DNA of 55,107 nucleotides from CAZEQJ01 sp964514385 (GTDB lineage: Bacteria > Bacteroidota > Bacteroidia > Cytophagales > Cyclobacteriaceae), in assembly GCA_964514385.1 (NCBI GenBank), contig CAZEQJ010000023.1, positions 1 to 55,107 on the forward strand, given 5' to 3'. The notes beneath the pieces were generated by a model that made no database searches, was not told the DNA's origin, and saw nothing but the letters and a program-made list of their open reading frames with translations. Positions 16,635 through 25,416 of the stretch are shown here, piece after piece. How positions within the stretch are numbered: position 1 is the first letter of the stretch; each line of letters begins with the position of its first letter. The position numbers were made by a program, and so were the translations under genes.

Positions 16635-17430
16635 ATACCACAACTACGGGAAAATGGTCGGACAGGTAATGTCCGTCTATAACGTGGCTGACCACCTCAT
16701 AGCTGGCTGGTGCATCAAATGCATTGAAAAATATATAATCAATCCGTCTTGCGTTATTGGCATTAACCTGATTATTGAAACCATTGAATGTGCCTATGTT
16801 GCCAAATCTGATATCTGCTTCATCGAAACTATCTTTCATCACATTGAGCATTTGTCTGATGGGTGCAGCCTGAGGCTCCAGATTAAAATCACCCATTACA
16901 ATCACCGGATGATCAAAGTTTTGCGTTTTTTGGATAAGAAGTTCAGCACTTTTAGATCTGGCCTCCTGCCCGACGTGATCAAAATGAATATTGATAACGG
17001 TAAATACTTTGCCGGCCTGATCTTGTAGTGTAGCAAATGAGCAAACACGCGGCAAAGCTGCATCCCAACCTGTAGAAGGTATGTTTGGGGTTTCGCTCAG
17101 CCAGAAAGCACCCGAATCAAGTAAATCAAACCTGACCGAATCATAAAATAAAGGCACATACTCTCCTTTTGAACCCCCATCATCCCGTCCGACACCGATA
17201 CGGACCATCCCTGGCAGCATTGCCTCGAGGTCATGGACCTGAACATGAAGTGCTTCCTGAAAACCTATGACATCAGGGTGATGAAACTCCAGAAACTCCT
17301 GCACAGAGGTTTTCCGTTCGATCCAGCTATTTTCACCATCAGCAGGGTTATAGAAACGGATATTAAACGTTGCTACTTTTAGTTGTGGAAAAGCTGTAAA
17401 CGGTATAAAAAGCAGAATAAGCAGACGCAT
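16624..17430 (-). CDS. Secreted endonuclease/exonuclease/phosphatase-family hydrolase
   Basis: A 268-residue EEP-superfamily enzyme with a signal peptide (residues 1-15, ending TAFPQ). The metal-dependent catalytic set is complete: Asn23 in TFNIRF, Glu59 in GFQEAL, His149 and Asp151 in NIHFDHVG, Asp181 and Asn183 in MGDFNLEP, and Asp258/His259 in LSDHFPVVV. The family cleaves phosphoester or phosphodiester bonds. Being secreted and last in a glycan locus, it may remove phosphate-linked substituents from the glycan. That is inference from context. Its start abuts the sulfatase-type gene, and its 3' end overlaps the convergent photolyase gene by 11 bases. Confidence 0.9.
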   Translation of the reverse strand: MRLLILLFIPFTAFPQLKVATFNIRFYNPADGENSWIERKTSVQEFLEFHHPDVIGFQEALHVQVHDLEAMLPGMVRIGVGRDDGGSKGEYVPLFYDSVRFDLLDSGAFWLSETPNIPSTGWDAALPRVCSFATLQDQAGKVFTVINIHFDHVGQEARSKSAELLIQKTQNFDHPVIVMGDFNLEPQAAPIRQMLNVMKDSFDEADIRFGNIGTFNGFNNQVNANNARRIDYIFFNAFDAPASYEVVSHVIDGHYLSDHFPVVVVFNR

Positions 17431-18923
17431 CAGTATGTACCTCGATATCGGTGATCAAATCGCTGGCCGTAATCCTGTTTTAGCGGAATGGACTCCCCCC
17501 CTGTTTCCTCCAGCCATTTAAATAGTGCAGACCTGAGTTGACCTGCGATCTCAAGGTATTCCGGATCACGGATCAGGTTATTCATCTCATAAGGGTCATT
17601 TTCGATGTCATACAGCTCATTTATATCCCAGATGCCATGATATCTGATGAATTTATATTTAGAGGTTCTTACTGCGTGGACAGTAGGCGTTTGAGGAAAG
17701 GGTCTTTCCCAGAAATATTCATAATACACAGTATCACGCCAATCCACTTTTTTTTGATAGAGCAAGTCGAGAAATGAATGACCGTCCATATTTTCTGTTT
17801 TAGATAGACCCGCCATATCCATTATAGTAGGGCCGACATCGATATTCTGAATAACTTCAGATACCCTTGTGGCTGCCGGCAGGTCGGCACCCATTGCAAG
17901 CATCGGAACACGCATGGATTCTTCATAGGCCTGCCGTTTATCTATCAGACCGTGTTCGCCAAATGAAAAACCATTATCGCCCATATACAACACCACTGTA
18001 TTTTGGATCAGGTTATTCTTTTCCAGGTAGTCTATCAGAATGCCAATGCTTTCATCAATGGACAACAGGGTCTCGCAATAGCGTTTGTAAAATTCCTCAA
18101 ACGATATCTGGCCGTGATACAGATAATCAACGCCATGCCAGCTATATCGTTGCTCCTTTACCCATTCAGGAAGATCTTCATAATTATATTCTTCTGCGGT
18201 GAGTGTGCTTTTTTCATGGCCAGGTGGGAACATGGTAGGTGGATAGGCCACCTCTTCGTTTTCATAGATACCCAGATGTCTGGGTGCCGGTTTAAAATCA
18301 GCATGTACACCCTTATGTGAAAGATATATAAAGAAGGGTTTATTTGTATCTCGTGATTCCAGAAAATCAATAGCATAATCTGTTAGCACATCGGAAATAT
18401 ATGCTGAATCAGAAAAAGATATTTCCGTGCCATTGAAATTGATCGTTGGATTGAAATATACACCCTGCCCCTTAAAACTTGCCCAATAATCAAAACCCGA
18501 GCGTGGGTCTGCGTGATGCTCACCCATATGCCATTTACCAATAAAAGCTGTTTCATAACCTGCTTCCTGCTGCAAATACTGTGGGAAAAATGTGGTACCA
18601 TCCGGCACCATGGATTGATTATCTACTACTTTGTGATTATGAGCATATCTTCCGGTGAGTATGCTGGCCCGGCTTGGAGAACATAAGGCAGTGCTCACAA
18701 AGGCATTTTCAATATGGACTCCTTCGGCCACCATTCTATCCATGGCAGGAGTTTCAAGAAAGGGTACTTTCCCGGTGAATCCCATAAAATCGTAACGATG
18801 GTCATCACTCAGGATGAAAATTACATTTTTCTGATTGTCAGGGCTACGTTGCAGCTCATTTTTTCTTTCTTCTTTGCAACTCAGAGATAAAAAAACTATA
18901 ACTAAAAATGACAGGTATTTCAT
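17430..18923 (-). CDS. Lipoprotein sulfatase (S1 family, formylglycine type)
   Basis: A 497-residue sulfatase with a lipoprotein signal (SLSC, Cys16). Cys81 in the motif CSPSRASILTG should be converted to formylglycine. The calcium ligands Asp40/Asp41 (FILSDDHRYD) and the later MGDNGFSFGEHG motif are also present, as are GKWHMGEH and a C-terminal DUF4976-like end. The family removes sulfate from sugars, and some formylglycine relatives cleave phosphate diesters instead. It belongs to the glycan locus, next to the EEP hydrolase and esterase. Its maturing enzyme is not encoded in this window. Confidence 0.92.
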   Translation of the reverse strand: MKYLSFLVIVFLSLSCKEERKNELQRSPDNQKNVIFILSDDHRYDFMGFTGKVPFLETPAMDRMVAEGVHIENAFVSTALCSPSRASILTGRYAHNHKVVDNQSMVPDGTTFFPQYLQQEAGYETAFIGKWHMGEHHADPRSGFDYWASFKGQGVYFNPTINFNGTEISFSDSAYISDVLTDYAIDFLESRDTNKPFFIYLSHKGVHADFKPAPRHLGIYENEEVAYPPTMFPPGHEKSTLTAEEYNYEDLPEWVKEQRYSWHGVDYLYHGQISFEEFYKRYCETLLSIDESIGILIDYLEKNNLIQNTVVLYMGDNGFSFGEHGLIDKRQAYEESMRVPMLAMGADLPAATRVSEVIQNIDVGPTIMDMAGLSKTENMDGHSFLDLLYQKKVDWRDTVYYEYFWERPFPQTPTVHAVRTSKYKFIRYHGIWDINELYDIENDPYEMNNLIRDPEYLEIAGQLRSALFKWLEETGGESIPLKQDYGQRFDHRYRGTY

Positions 18924-18968
18924 ATTAAATTTATTGTATTTCCTTACTTTATTCCATCGTATATCATA

Positions 18969-19739
18969 TTAATTATTTGATTTTTTCTTAGAGAATATCC
19001 AAGGGAGCAGTTGAGGTTCTGCAAAGGCTGAGTCCCAGCTATTATGGTTTGCATTTGGATAAAGGGTAAATTGAACCTCACCTCCTGCTTGCTGAAGTGC
19101 TTGAACCATATCCTGAGAGAGTTGTGGATCTACTACATCATCCCTGGCGCCGTGAAACACCCAAAAATCTGTATTTCGCGCATACCTTTCAACATGGTCA
19201 GGTGATCCACCACCACAAATCGGAAACGCTGCAGCAAACATATCAGGTCGTCTGTACACAATGTCAAAGGTACCCATACCTCCCATTGAAAGACCTCCTA
19301 CATAAATCCTTGACTCATCAATATGGGGTTGTGCAACCATGTAGTCCAATAATGAAATCACACCCTCCATTGCCCTGGTGGGTGGCTCATCAGGGTCAAA
19401 GTTAAATATACGCTTACCGTTTTCATCCCGACGTATTTGAACAGCTGCCCAATAGTCGTTTTCCGGGCATTGAGGAAAGACGACAATAGCGGGAAATTTC
19501 ATTATGCTGTCCTTAAAAAGGCTGGCACCATGAACAAGCTGGCTCTTATTATCGCTACCTCTTTCACCAGCACCATGCAAAAAAAGAATCAAGGGGTAGG
19601 ATTTTTCTTCTGAGAACCCCTTTGGATACAGGATCTGAAAATGTAAATCTCCTTTTGAATAGGTATGGGTAGACGGTGAATAATCCTGTGCAAATGCCGA
19701 TATAAAAAAGATCGAAAACAGGGTTAGTAAGTTTCTCAT
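18969..19739 (-). CDS. Secreted alpha/beta-hydrolase esterase (CE1-like)
   Basis: A 256-residue secreted esterase with a signal peptide ending ISAFA. The alpha/beta-hydrolase triad is visible: Ser151 in GGLSMGGMGTFD, Asp201 in GARDDVVDP and His232 in NANHNSWD. The oxyanion region is LFLHGAGERGSD. The fold matches the PHB-depolymerase/CE1-like esterases often found in polysaccharide utilisation loci, where they remove acyl groups from sugars. The acyl group here is unknown. Succinyl or acetyl groups on a glucan would fit the neighbourhood. It overlaps the GH3 gene by 4 bases. Confidence 0.88.
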   Translation of the reverse strand: MRNLLTLFSIFFISAFAQDYSPSTHTYSKGDLHFQILYPKGFSEEKSYPLILFLHGAGERGSDNKSQLVHGASLFKDSIMKFPAIVVFPQCPENDYWAAVQIRRDENGKRIFNFDPDEPPTRAMEGVISLLDYMVAQPHIDESRIYVGGLSMGGMGTFDIVYRRPDMFAAAFPICGGGSPDHVERYARNTDFWVFHGARDDVVDPQLSQDMVQALQQAGGEVQFTLYPNANHNSWDSAFAEPQLLPWIFSKKKSNN

Positions 19740-22051
19740 TTTTCCCAGGTTATTGAAGCTGATTTATAATTGCTTGAATTTGTACCAACCATAATTTCAA
19801 ACTCTCCAGACTCCCAATCGTGAATGATTTTTTCATAGCCGGAACTGGCATCGTATTTATAGTATTTAAGGTCTTCTGTAGTAACTTCAAATGATACTGT
19901 CACCTGTTGTCCTGCCGGAATAGTGACCTTACTGAAACCTTTCAATAGTTTGTCAGGTCGTGTATTTTCTCCCACTACATCGTGTATGTAGAGCTGCACT
20001 ACTTCCATTCCATCAACATCACTTGTATTTGTAATGTCTATTTCAACATTCAGGATTTCATTACCATTTAATTGGCTGTTACTCAACCTTAATTCACCAT
20101 ATTCAAACCGGCTGTAGCTTAGTCCAAAGCCAAAAGGAAATAAAGGCTCATTCGGGACATCAAGGTAGTTCGTTTTAAACTTTTGAAACCACTCCTGCGT
20201 GATGGGCCTGCCGGTGGATTTGGCAGAATAGTATATGGGAACCTGTCCGATATTTCTGGGCCATGTAGCTGTGAGTTTGCCGGATGGATTAGCTTCTCCA
20301 AACAACACATCAGCGACGGCATTCCCTGCCTGACTGCCGCCAAACCACACATTTAATATCGCATCCGCTTTGTCCATAGCATCAGAAATATCCAGTGGTC
20401 TTCCTGTCAGTAAAACCACTACGACAGGTTTTCCTGTTTTTTCTAATTCATTCAGCAGATCGAGTTGTGTTTCCGGGATTTTGATGTTGGTGCGGCTGGA
20501 GCTTTCTCCCGACATTTCGGCTGATTCTCCGAGTACTACAATAATAACGTCGGAGTTACGCGCCACCTGAAGCGCCTCATCCCTCATCACCTGTGGTGAT
20601 CTTGAGTCACGATTGGTAGGTTTTCCAAAGATGCTGACGCGCTGTTCCAATGCAGCATCCTGTACGAGGTTAGAGCCTCTGGCATGATTGACAGAAGAAA
20701 CACCGGCATTTTTTATTCCCTGTAATACGGAGACGCATTTTGTAAAATCTCCTGCTACAGCCCATGAACCGGCCATATTTTCAGAATTATCGGAGAGGGG
20801 ACCGATCACAGCAAACGTCTGTTCCTTTTTCAATGGGAGTACATTATTTTCATTTTTAAGGAGAACAAATGACTCCGCTGCTAAATGGCGTGCAAACTCA
20901 AGGTTTTGATCTGAAAAGACTTCCGTTGAGGATCGTTCCTCATCAATATAACGGTATGGGTCATCAAATAGGCCAAGGCTGAATTTTGCCTCAAGGATCA
21001 GTCGCACAGAATTATCAATTTGTTCCATAGTGACGAGTCCCTGATCCAATGCTGTTTGCAGGCGACCGATAAACGCTTCGCTAACCATATCCATATCGAT
21101 GCCAGCTCTTTTTGCCATGGCTGTAACATGAAGGGAATCCCCAACACCATGTTCTACCATTTCATATATGCCGGTATAGTCGGTAACCACGAATCCGTTG
21201 AAGCCCCATTGGTTACGGAGCACTTCTGTCATAAGCCATACGCTGCCGGTAGCGGGAATGCCATCAACATCATTAAATGCAGCCATTATTGAGCCTGCAC
21301 CTTCTTCTATTGCTGCTTTAAACGGAGGAAAATAATCGTTATACATTGCCGGGCGGCTCATGTCCACGGTGTTGTAGTCGCGCCCGGCCACCGGGGCACC
21401 ATAAAGCGCAAAATGTTTGGCGCATGCCATCATAGTCGTAGGATCGGAAAGGTCGCCTTGCTGGTAGCCTCTGACCATGGCACGAGCTACCTCACTACCA
21501 AGGAAAGGATCTTCTCCGGCACCTTCAGTAACGCGTCCCCATCGCGGGTCTCTGGAAATATCTACCATCGGAGAAAAAGTCCAGCAAATTCCCTGAGAAG
21601 TTGCCTCGCGAGCCGCTATTCGTGCCGATTTTTCAATCATTTCTATATTCCATGATGCGGATATGCCTAACGGTACAGGAAACAAGGTTTTATATCCATG
21701 AATAACATCCATGCCGAAAATCAGGGGAATGCCTAGCCTGCTTTCCTCCACAGCTATCCGTTGTGTTTCACGGACGCGCTCAATACCGGAAATATTAAAT
21801 AATCCACCGACTTTACCTTCCTGTATTTTGGTTATGATGCCTGTGTTCGATGCCAGACCGGTTGTGATGTCACCAGCTGCTGGCAGATTAAGCTGACCGA
21901 TTTTTTCTTCCAGTGTCATCAATTTTAATACTGAATCAGCCTGTTGGTAGTATTTACTACCTTCATTTTTATCATCTGCAACATTACAGGCTGAAAAAGC
22001 AAGCCCGACGAACAGAATTAGAATTAAATGTCTAGTATTTATAACCATCAT
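19736..22051 (-). CDS. GH3 beta-glucosidase, lipoprotein
   Basis: A 771-residue glycoside hydrolase family 3 enzyme of the BglX type with lipobox AFSAC (Cys22). The N-terminal barrel contains WTFSPMVDISRDPRWGR, the substrate-binding AKHFALYG, and the nucleophile Asp291 in GFVVTDYTGIYE. The second domain and a C-terminal fibronectin-III domain (LSYSRFEYGELRLS onward) complete the family architecture. In beta-1,2-glucan loci of Bacteroidota a GH3 enzyme cleaves sophoro-oligosaccharides to glucose, and the GH144 neighbours suggest that role. It overlaps the start region of the upstream GH144 gene's end by about 20 bases. Confidence 0.94.
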   Translation of the reverse strand: MMVINTRHLILILFVGLAFSACNVADDKNEGSKYYQQADSVLKLMTLEEKIGQLNLPAAGDITTGLASNTGIITKIQEGKVGGLFNISGIERVRETQRIAVEESRLGIPLIFGMDVIHGYKTLFPVPLGISASWNIEMIEKSARIAAREATSQGICWTFSPMVDISRDPRWGRVTEGAGEDPFLGSEVARAMVRGYQQGDLSDPTTMMACAKHFALYGAPVAGRDYNTVDMSRPAMYNDYFPPFKAAIEEGAGSIMAAFNDVDGIPATGSVWLMTEVLRNQWGFNGFVVTDYTGIYEMVEHGVGDSLHVTAMAKRAGIDMDMVSEAFIGRLQTALDQGLVTMEQIDNSVRLILEAKFSLGLFDDPYRYIDEERSSTEVFSDQNLEFARHLAAESFVLLKNENNVLPLKKEQTFAVIGPLSDNSENMAGSWAVAGDFTKCVSVLQGIKNAGVSSVNHARGSNLVQDAALEQRVSIFGKPTNRDSRSPQVMRDEALQVARNSDVIIVVLGESAEMSGESSSRTNIKIPETQLDLLNELEKTGKPVVVVLLTGRPLDISDAMDKADAILNVWFGGSQAGNAVADVLFGEANPSGKLTATWPRNIGQVPIYYSAKSTGRPITQEWFQKFKTNYLDVPNEPLFPFGFGLSYSRFEYGELRLSNSQLNGNEILNVEIDITNTSDVDGMEVVQLYIHDVVGENTRPDKLLKGFSKVTIPAGQQVTVSFEVTTEDLKYYKYDASSGYEKIIHDWESGEFEIMVGTNSSNYKSASITWEK

Positions 22052-23384
22052 AAGTAAAGCCTAATTTTTCAAGTCCAGATTTAATTTCGGGAGCATGCAT
22101 AAAAAGATCCCATAGTAACCCACTTCGGTAATTTTCGATCATCACCGGTATAGGTCCCTGATCGATAGCAAGATATCTGGGCAAAAACCATCCTTCGTGT
22201 ATGCTGAAGGCATCATATGGACCATATTTCCCCACCAGTGTATCTGCCTCAAAATAAAGGTATTTGAGATGTTGCATACTTTCTTCAGGTGTATAGGGAA
22301 AGCTGGATAAAGCGGCTGTCGGGGATATAACACCCAAGTCACGACCTGGCCGGTGCCCTGCATATCCCGTAGGTGAGTAACTTGAAGTCATCCCCCATAC
22401 ATTTTCACCATAGCCAGGATAATTCTCAGGATTATCCAGCGCATACCGATAATGGATCAGGGCATGATTTATTACCAGTGTGTCGTAGCGCGCATACTTA
22501 TCACGCAGACCGTTAGGGTTAAGTCCGAGATAGGAATAATGTGCCCAAAATAAGGGACCCACAGGTGCCGGGTTGTTTTCGTAGTGATCAACTTCCGTCG
22601 TAAGTCCAAAATAAACGGTATCTCTGGAAATATCACCGCTTCTGGCCCATCCATCATGATAAACTGAGGGTTCTATGGCGTGTGTGGGGGATGAAGCGGC
22701 CAATATATACATGATAAGGCATTCATTATAGCCTCTTACATCAAAGTTCATTTCCCAGCCAACATTTGGAGACCAGTGCCAGTAAAGTACATCCTCACCG
22801 CCACGGGTGTAAAAATCCCACTCTACTTCTTCCCATATGGTGTTGATTCTTTCCGTAAGACTGATGGCTGTAGCAGCGGTATCCGATTTAAAATATTCGC
22901 GAACTGTCAGTAGACCCTGGATTAGAAATGCCGTTTCTACCAGATCACCACCATCATCATTTTTGCTAAATGGCTTTACTTTTCCTGATTCTCCATACCA
23001 CCAGTGGGGATAAGCACCGTGAAAACGATCTGCTGTCTCAAGGAAATTAAGGATTTTATCAAATCGCTGCAACGCCTCATTTCGGGAAATGAACCCCCGC
23101 TCAATTCCTACCAGGATGGCCATCAACCCAAATCCTGAACCACCGGATGTAACGACAGAGGCATCATTTTGAGGATAGATCCCATCCATATGAGTGCGCT
23201 CAGGAGCAAGTCCGGAGTTGGTTTCAGCATTTTCCCAGAAATAATTAAATGTCTGGTACTGGACAAGTGTCAATAGTGAATCATCTGAAATCATGGACGT
23301 TTCAGATGTCGCATTACCTCGCTGCTCATTGTCACAGCTGGTAAAAATGCTCAATAATATGCATGTTACTATAATGGTTTTCAT
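22032..23384 (-). CDS. GH144-type glucanase ('glucoamylase family'), lipoprotein, copy 1
   Basis: A 450-residue lipoprotein (lipobox IFTSC, Cys17) consisting of a single alpha/alpha-barrel domain of the family annotated 'glucoamylase', now GH144 (endo-beta-1,2-glucanase). Motifs include FNYFWENAET, SGGSGFGLMAILVGIERGF, DRFHGAYPHWW and GDLVETAFLIQGLL. It has no extra N-terminal domain, unlike the next gene. The frame is open to 23477, but the ATG at 23384 starts a perfect lipoprotein signal, and one base separates it from the preceding stop codon. It probably cuts the glucan chain at the cell surface or in the periplasm. Confidence 0.88.
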   Translation of the reverse strand: MKTIIVTCILLSIFTSCDNEQRGNATSETSMISDDSLLTLVQYQTFNYFWENAETNSGLAPERTHMDGIYPQNDASVVTSGGSGFGLMAILVGIERGFISRNEALQRFDKILNFLETADRFHGAYPHWWYGESGKVKPFSKNDDGGDLVETAFLIQGLLTVREYFKSDTAATAISLTERINTIWEEVEWDFYTRGGEDVLYWHWSPNVGWEMNFDVRGYNECLIMYILAASSPTHAIEPSVYHDGWARSGDISRDTVYFGLTTEVDHYENNPAPVGPLFWAHYSYLGLNPNGLRDKYARYDTLVINHALIHYRYALDNPENYPGYGENVWGMTSSYSPTGYAGHRPGRDLGVISPTAALSSFPYTPEESMQHLKYLYFEADTLVGKYGPYDAFSIHEGWFLPRYLAIDQGPIPVMIENYRSGLLWDLFMHAPEIKSGLEKLGFTYDGYKY

Positions 23385-23385
23385 A

Positions 23386-25347
23386 TCAGTAGTTAAATCC
23401 AAGTTTATCCAATCCTGCCTGTACTTCCGGTGCTGACATAAAAAGCTGCCAAAGCAAGCCGGTCCGGTAGTTTTCAATCATTATGATGATAGGTCCCTGG
23501 TCGATGGCAATATAGCTGGTAGCATACCATCCTTCCATTACGTTAAATGCATCATAAAAGCCATATTCACCCCAAAGGCGATCTCCAAGCCTGTAATACA
23601 AAAACCGAATCGCAGCAAGACATTCTTCCGGAGCATACGGTAAAGAGGAAATGGCCGCAGTAGGAGTAATTACACCGCGGTCGTTGTCAGGGCTATGTGC
23701 CGAATATCCGGCATTGCCATCACTGGCCGTAAGACCCCACATGTCCTGTGAATAGCCCACGTAATTCAGCGGATTATCGATACAATAAGCCCTGTTGATG
23801 AGGGTGTGATTTCGGTTTTGTTCCCAGTAATCCGCATATTGATCTTCGAGGTTTCTGGGGTCAAGACCAAGAAACGAATAATGGGCAAAGAATAAAGGAC
23901 CGCCACGGTCGTTCCGTAGTGGCAGTTGAATACCATAATACATATTACCGCTATTCACTATGTTACCTCCGCGCGCCCATCCCTCATCGTAAACTGCTTT
24001 GGAAATGTTGAACGTATCTGATGCTGCCGCAAGAATATAGGTAATAAGACACTCATTCCATCCTCTGACAGGTAAATTCATTTGCCATTCAACTCTTGGT
24101 GACCAATGCCAATAGAGAACATTTTCTGCGCCATTTTTTGTATGCCAGTCCCATTCTACGCCGGCACACATTTCATTTATGGTGTTTATTAATGCCGCTT
24201 CCCTTGTATCTGCATCATCAAGGTATTGCCTGACGGTGATTAACCCCTGAACCAAAAAAGATGTTTCCACAAGGTCGGCCCCGTCGTCATTTGTACTGAA
24301 AGGGATCACCTTTCCTGTTGACCCATTCATCCAATGTGGCCATACACCATGAAAACGGTCAGCCTTATTTGCCAGAAAATCAATAATTTTCTCAAACCGG
24401 AGTATACCTTCATCCCGCGTGATAAAGCCTCTTTCTATTCCAACAATAATTGCCATCAAACCAAACCCTGACCCTCCCATGGTAACAGTTTCTCCGGAGG
24501 TGTTTCTCTCCCTTGCAAGTCCGCTGACAGGGTGCGCAAAATCCCAGAAATATTTAAAAGTCTGCTCCTGTATTCTGGTTAAAAGTTCCTCATCCGAAAT
24601 CTCCGGAAATTTTGGAACTGGATTGATTTTAGTATAAAAAGCAAGGTCGAGACCATCAAACTCAAATTCGTCATTTACAAGGCGATCGGGGTAGATTAAA
24701 AGTCGGTGGCGTTGGAAATCAGAGAGCTCTTGCCGAGGAGAAATGATCAGAGTAGAATCACCATCTTCAAGTCTGTAATCTAGTGGGATCTGACCATTCT
24801 GGAACATTTGAATATCATTAGCAGCTGACTGGATATCAACACTGGCATCGAAGGAAATTTTAATATCAGGGGTTAGTGATACATCTGTAATACGATTTGT
24901 CCCCGCTCCTACAGGTACACCATCGATATGGATGCTAATTACATTGAGTGATCCCTTTTCAGTAGAAAATGTTAAAACCACCCCATCAAAATTGCCATTA
25001 ACGGTTTTCATCGACTGGATGGTAAGTGTGTATTCAGTATTGTATCTTAAAGGTGTTACAGGTTGAAGAGATATTGTCTTATTATCATCCAGATAGGAGA
25101 AGTCTAAAGAATAGTTTTCATTTTGCGATTTTAGCTGTACTGCATTGTCCACCTCATCCGGAAGAAGCTGATCCGAGAATGATAACAGAATAGGTGCATC
25201 AATCGGTTTGGGTGTCTCGTTTGCAATAGCTGTTGCACCCACCCTTGCTGCTGTGATCTGCACAAAAAACCCATTTTCGTCCGGCTCTTCTGTACTGCAG
25301 GCTAAAGTAAATAAAAAAAAGAGAAGTGCAGTAAGGTGGTATTTCAT
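23386..25347 (-). CDS. GH144-type glucanase with N-terminal Ig-like domains, lipoprotein, copy 2
   Basis: A 653-residue lipoprotein (lipobox FTLACS, Cys17). Residues about 25-255 form one or two Ig-like domains of the Big_5 kind (ITDVSLTPDIKISFDASVD). The rest is a GH144 domain parallel to the neighbouring copy: FKYFWDFAHP, GGSGFGLMAIIVGIERGF, DRFHGVWPHWM and DLVETSFLVQGL. The Ig-like stalk suggests surface display, where it would make the first cuts in the polymer while copy 1 acts on shorter chains. That division of labour is inferred. A strong hairpin lies 16 bases upstream of its start. Confidence 0.88.
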   Translation of the reverse strand: MKYHLTALLFFLFTLACSTEEPDENGFFVQITAARVGATAIANETPKPIDAPILLSFSDQLLPDEVDNAVQLKSQNENYSLDFSYLDDNKTISLQPVTPLRYNTEYTLTIQSMKTVNGNFDGVVLTFSTEKGSLNVISIHIDGVPVGAGTNRITDVSLTPDIKISFDASVDIQSAANDIQMFQNGQIPLDYRLEDGDSTLIISPRQELSDFQRHRLLIYPDRLVNDEFEFDGLDLAFYTKINPVPKFPEISDEELLTRIQEQTFKYFWDFAHPVSGLARERNTSGETVTMGGSGFGLMAIIVGIERGFITRDEGILRFEKIIDFLANKADRFHGVWPHWMNGSTGKVIPFSTNDDGADLVETSFLVQGLITVRQYLDDADTREAALINTINEMCAGVEWDWHTKNGAENVLYWHWSPRVEWQMNLPVRGWNECLITYILAAASDTFNISKAVYDEGWARGGNIVNSGNMYYGIQLPLRNDRGGPLFFAHYSFLGLDPRNLEDQYADYWEQNRNHTLINRAYCIDNPLNYVGYSQDMWGLTASDGNAGYSAHSPDNDRGVITPTAAISSLPYAPEECLAAIRFLYYRLGDRLWGEYGFYDAFNVMEGWYATSYIAIDQGPIIIMIENYRTGLLWQLFMSAPEVQAGLDKLGFNY

Positions 25348-25362
25348 GTTTGGATTTAAAAA

Positions 25363-25387
25363 GGATCAGGTCATTATGACCTGATCC
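25363..25387 (-). terminator. Intra-operon hairpin followed by a U-run
   Basis: Perfect 11-bp inverted repeat (GGATCAGGTCA with TGACCTGATCC) around a 3-base loop. On the minus strand it is followed by TTTTTAAA, so it has the form of an intrinsic terminator. It lies between the surface-binding lipoprotein gene and the first glucanase gene and may let only part of the transcripts continue. Confidence 0.75.
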
Positions 25388-25416
25388 GGGAACTTTACAA
25401 CTAAGTCAATAATTCA

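Noticed and set aside
23385..23477. Upstream extension of the first GH144 gene
   Set aside because: The extra 31 residues overlap the end of the preceding GH144 gene, and the lipoprotein signal begins at the ATG at 23384.
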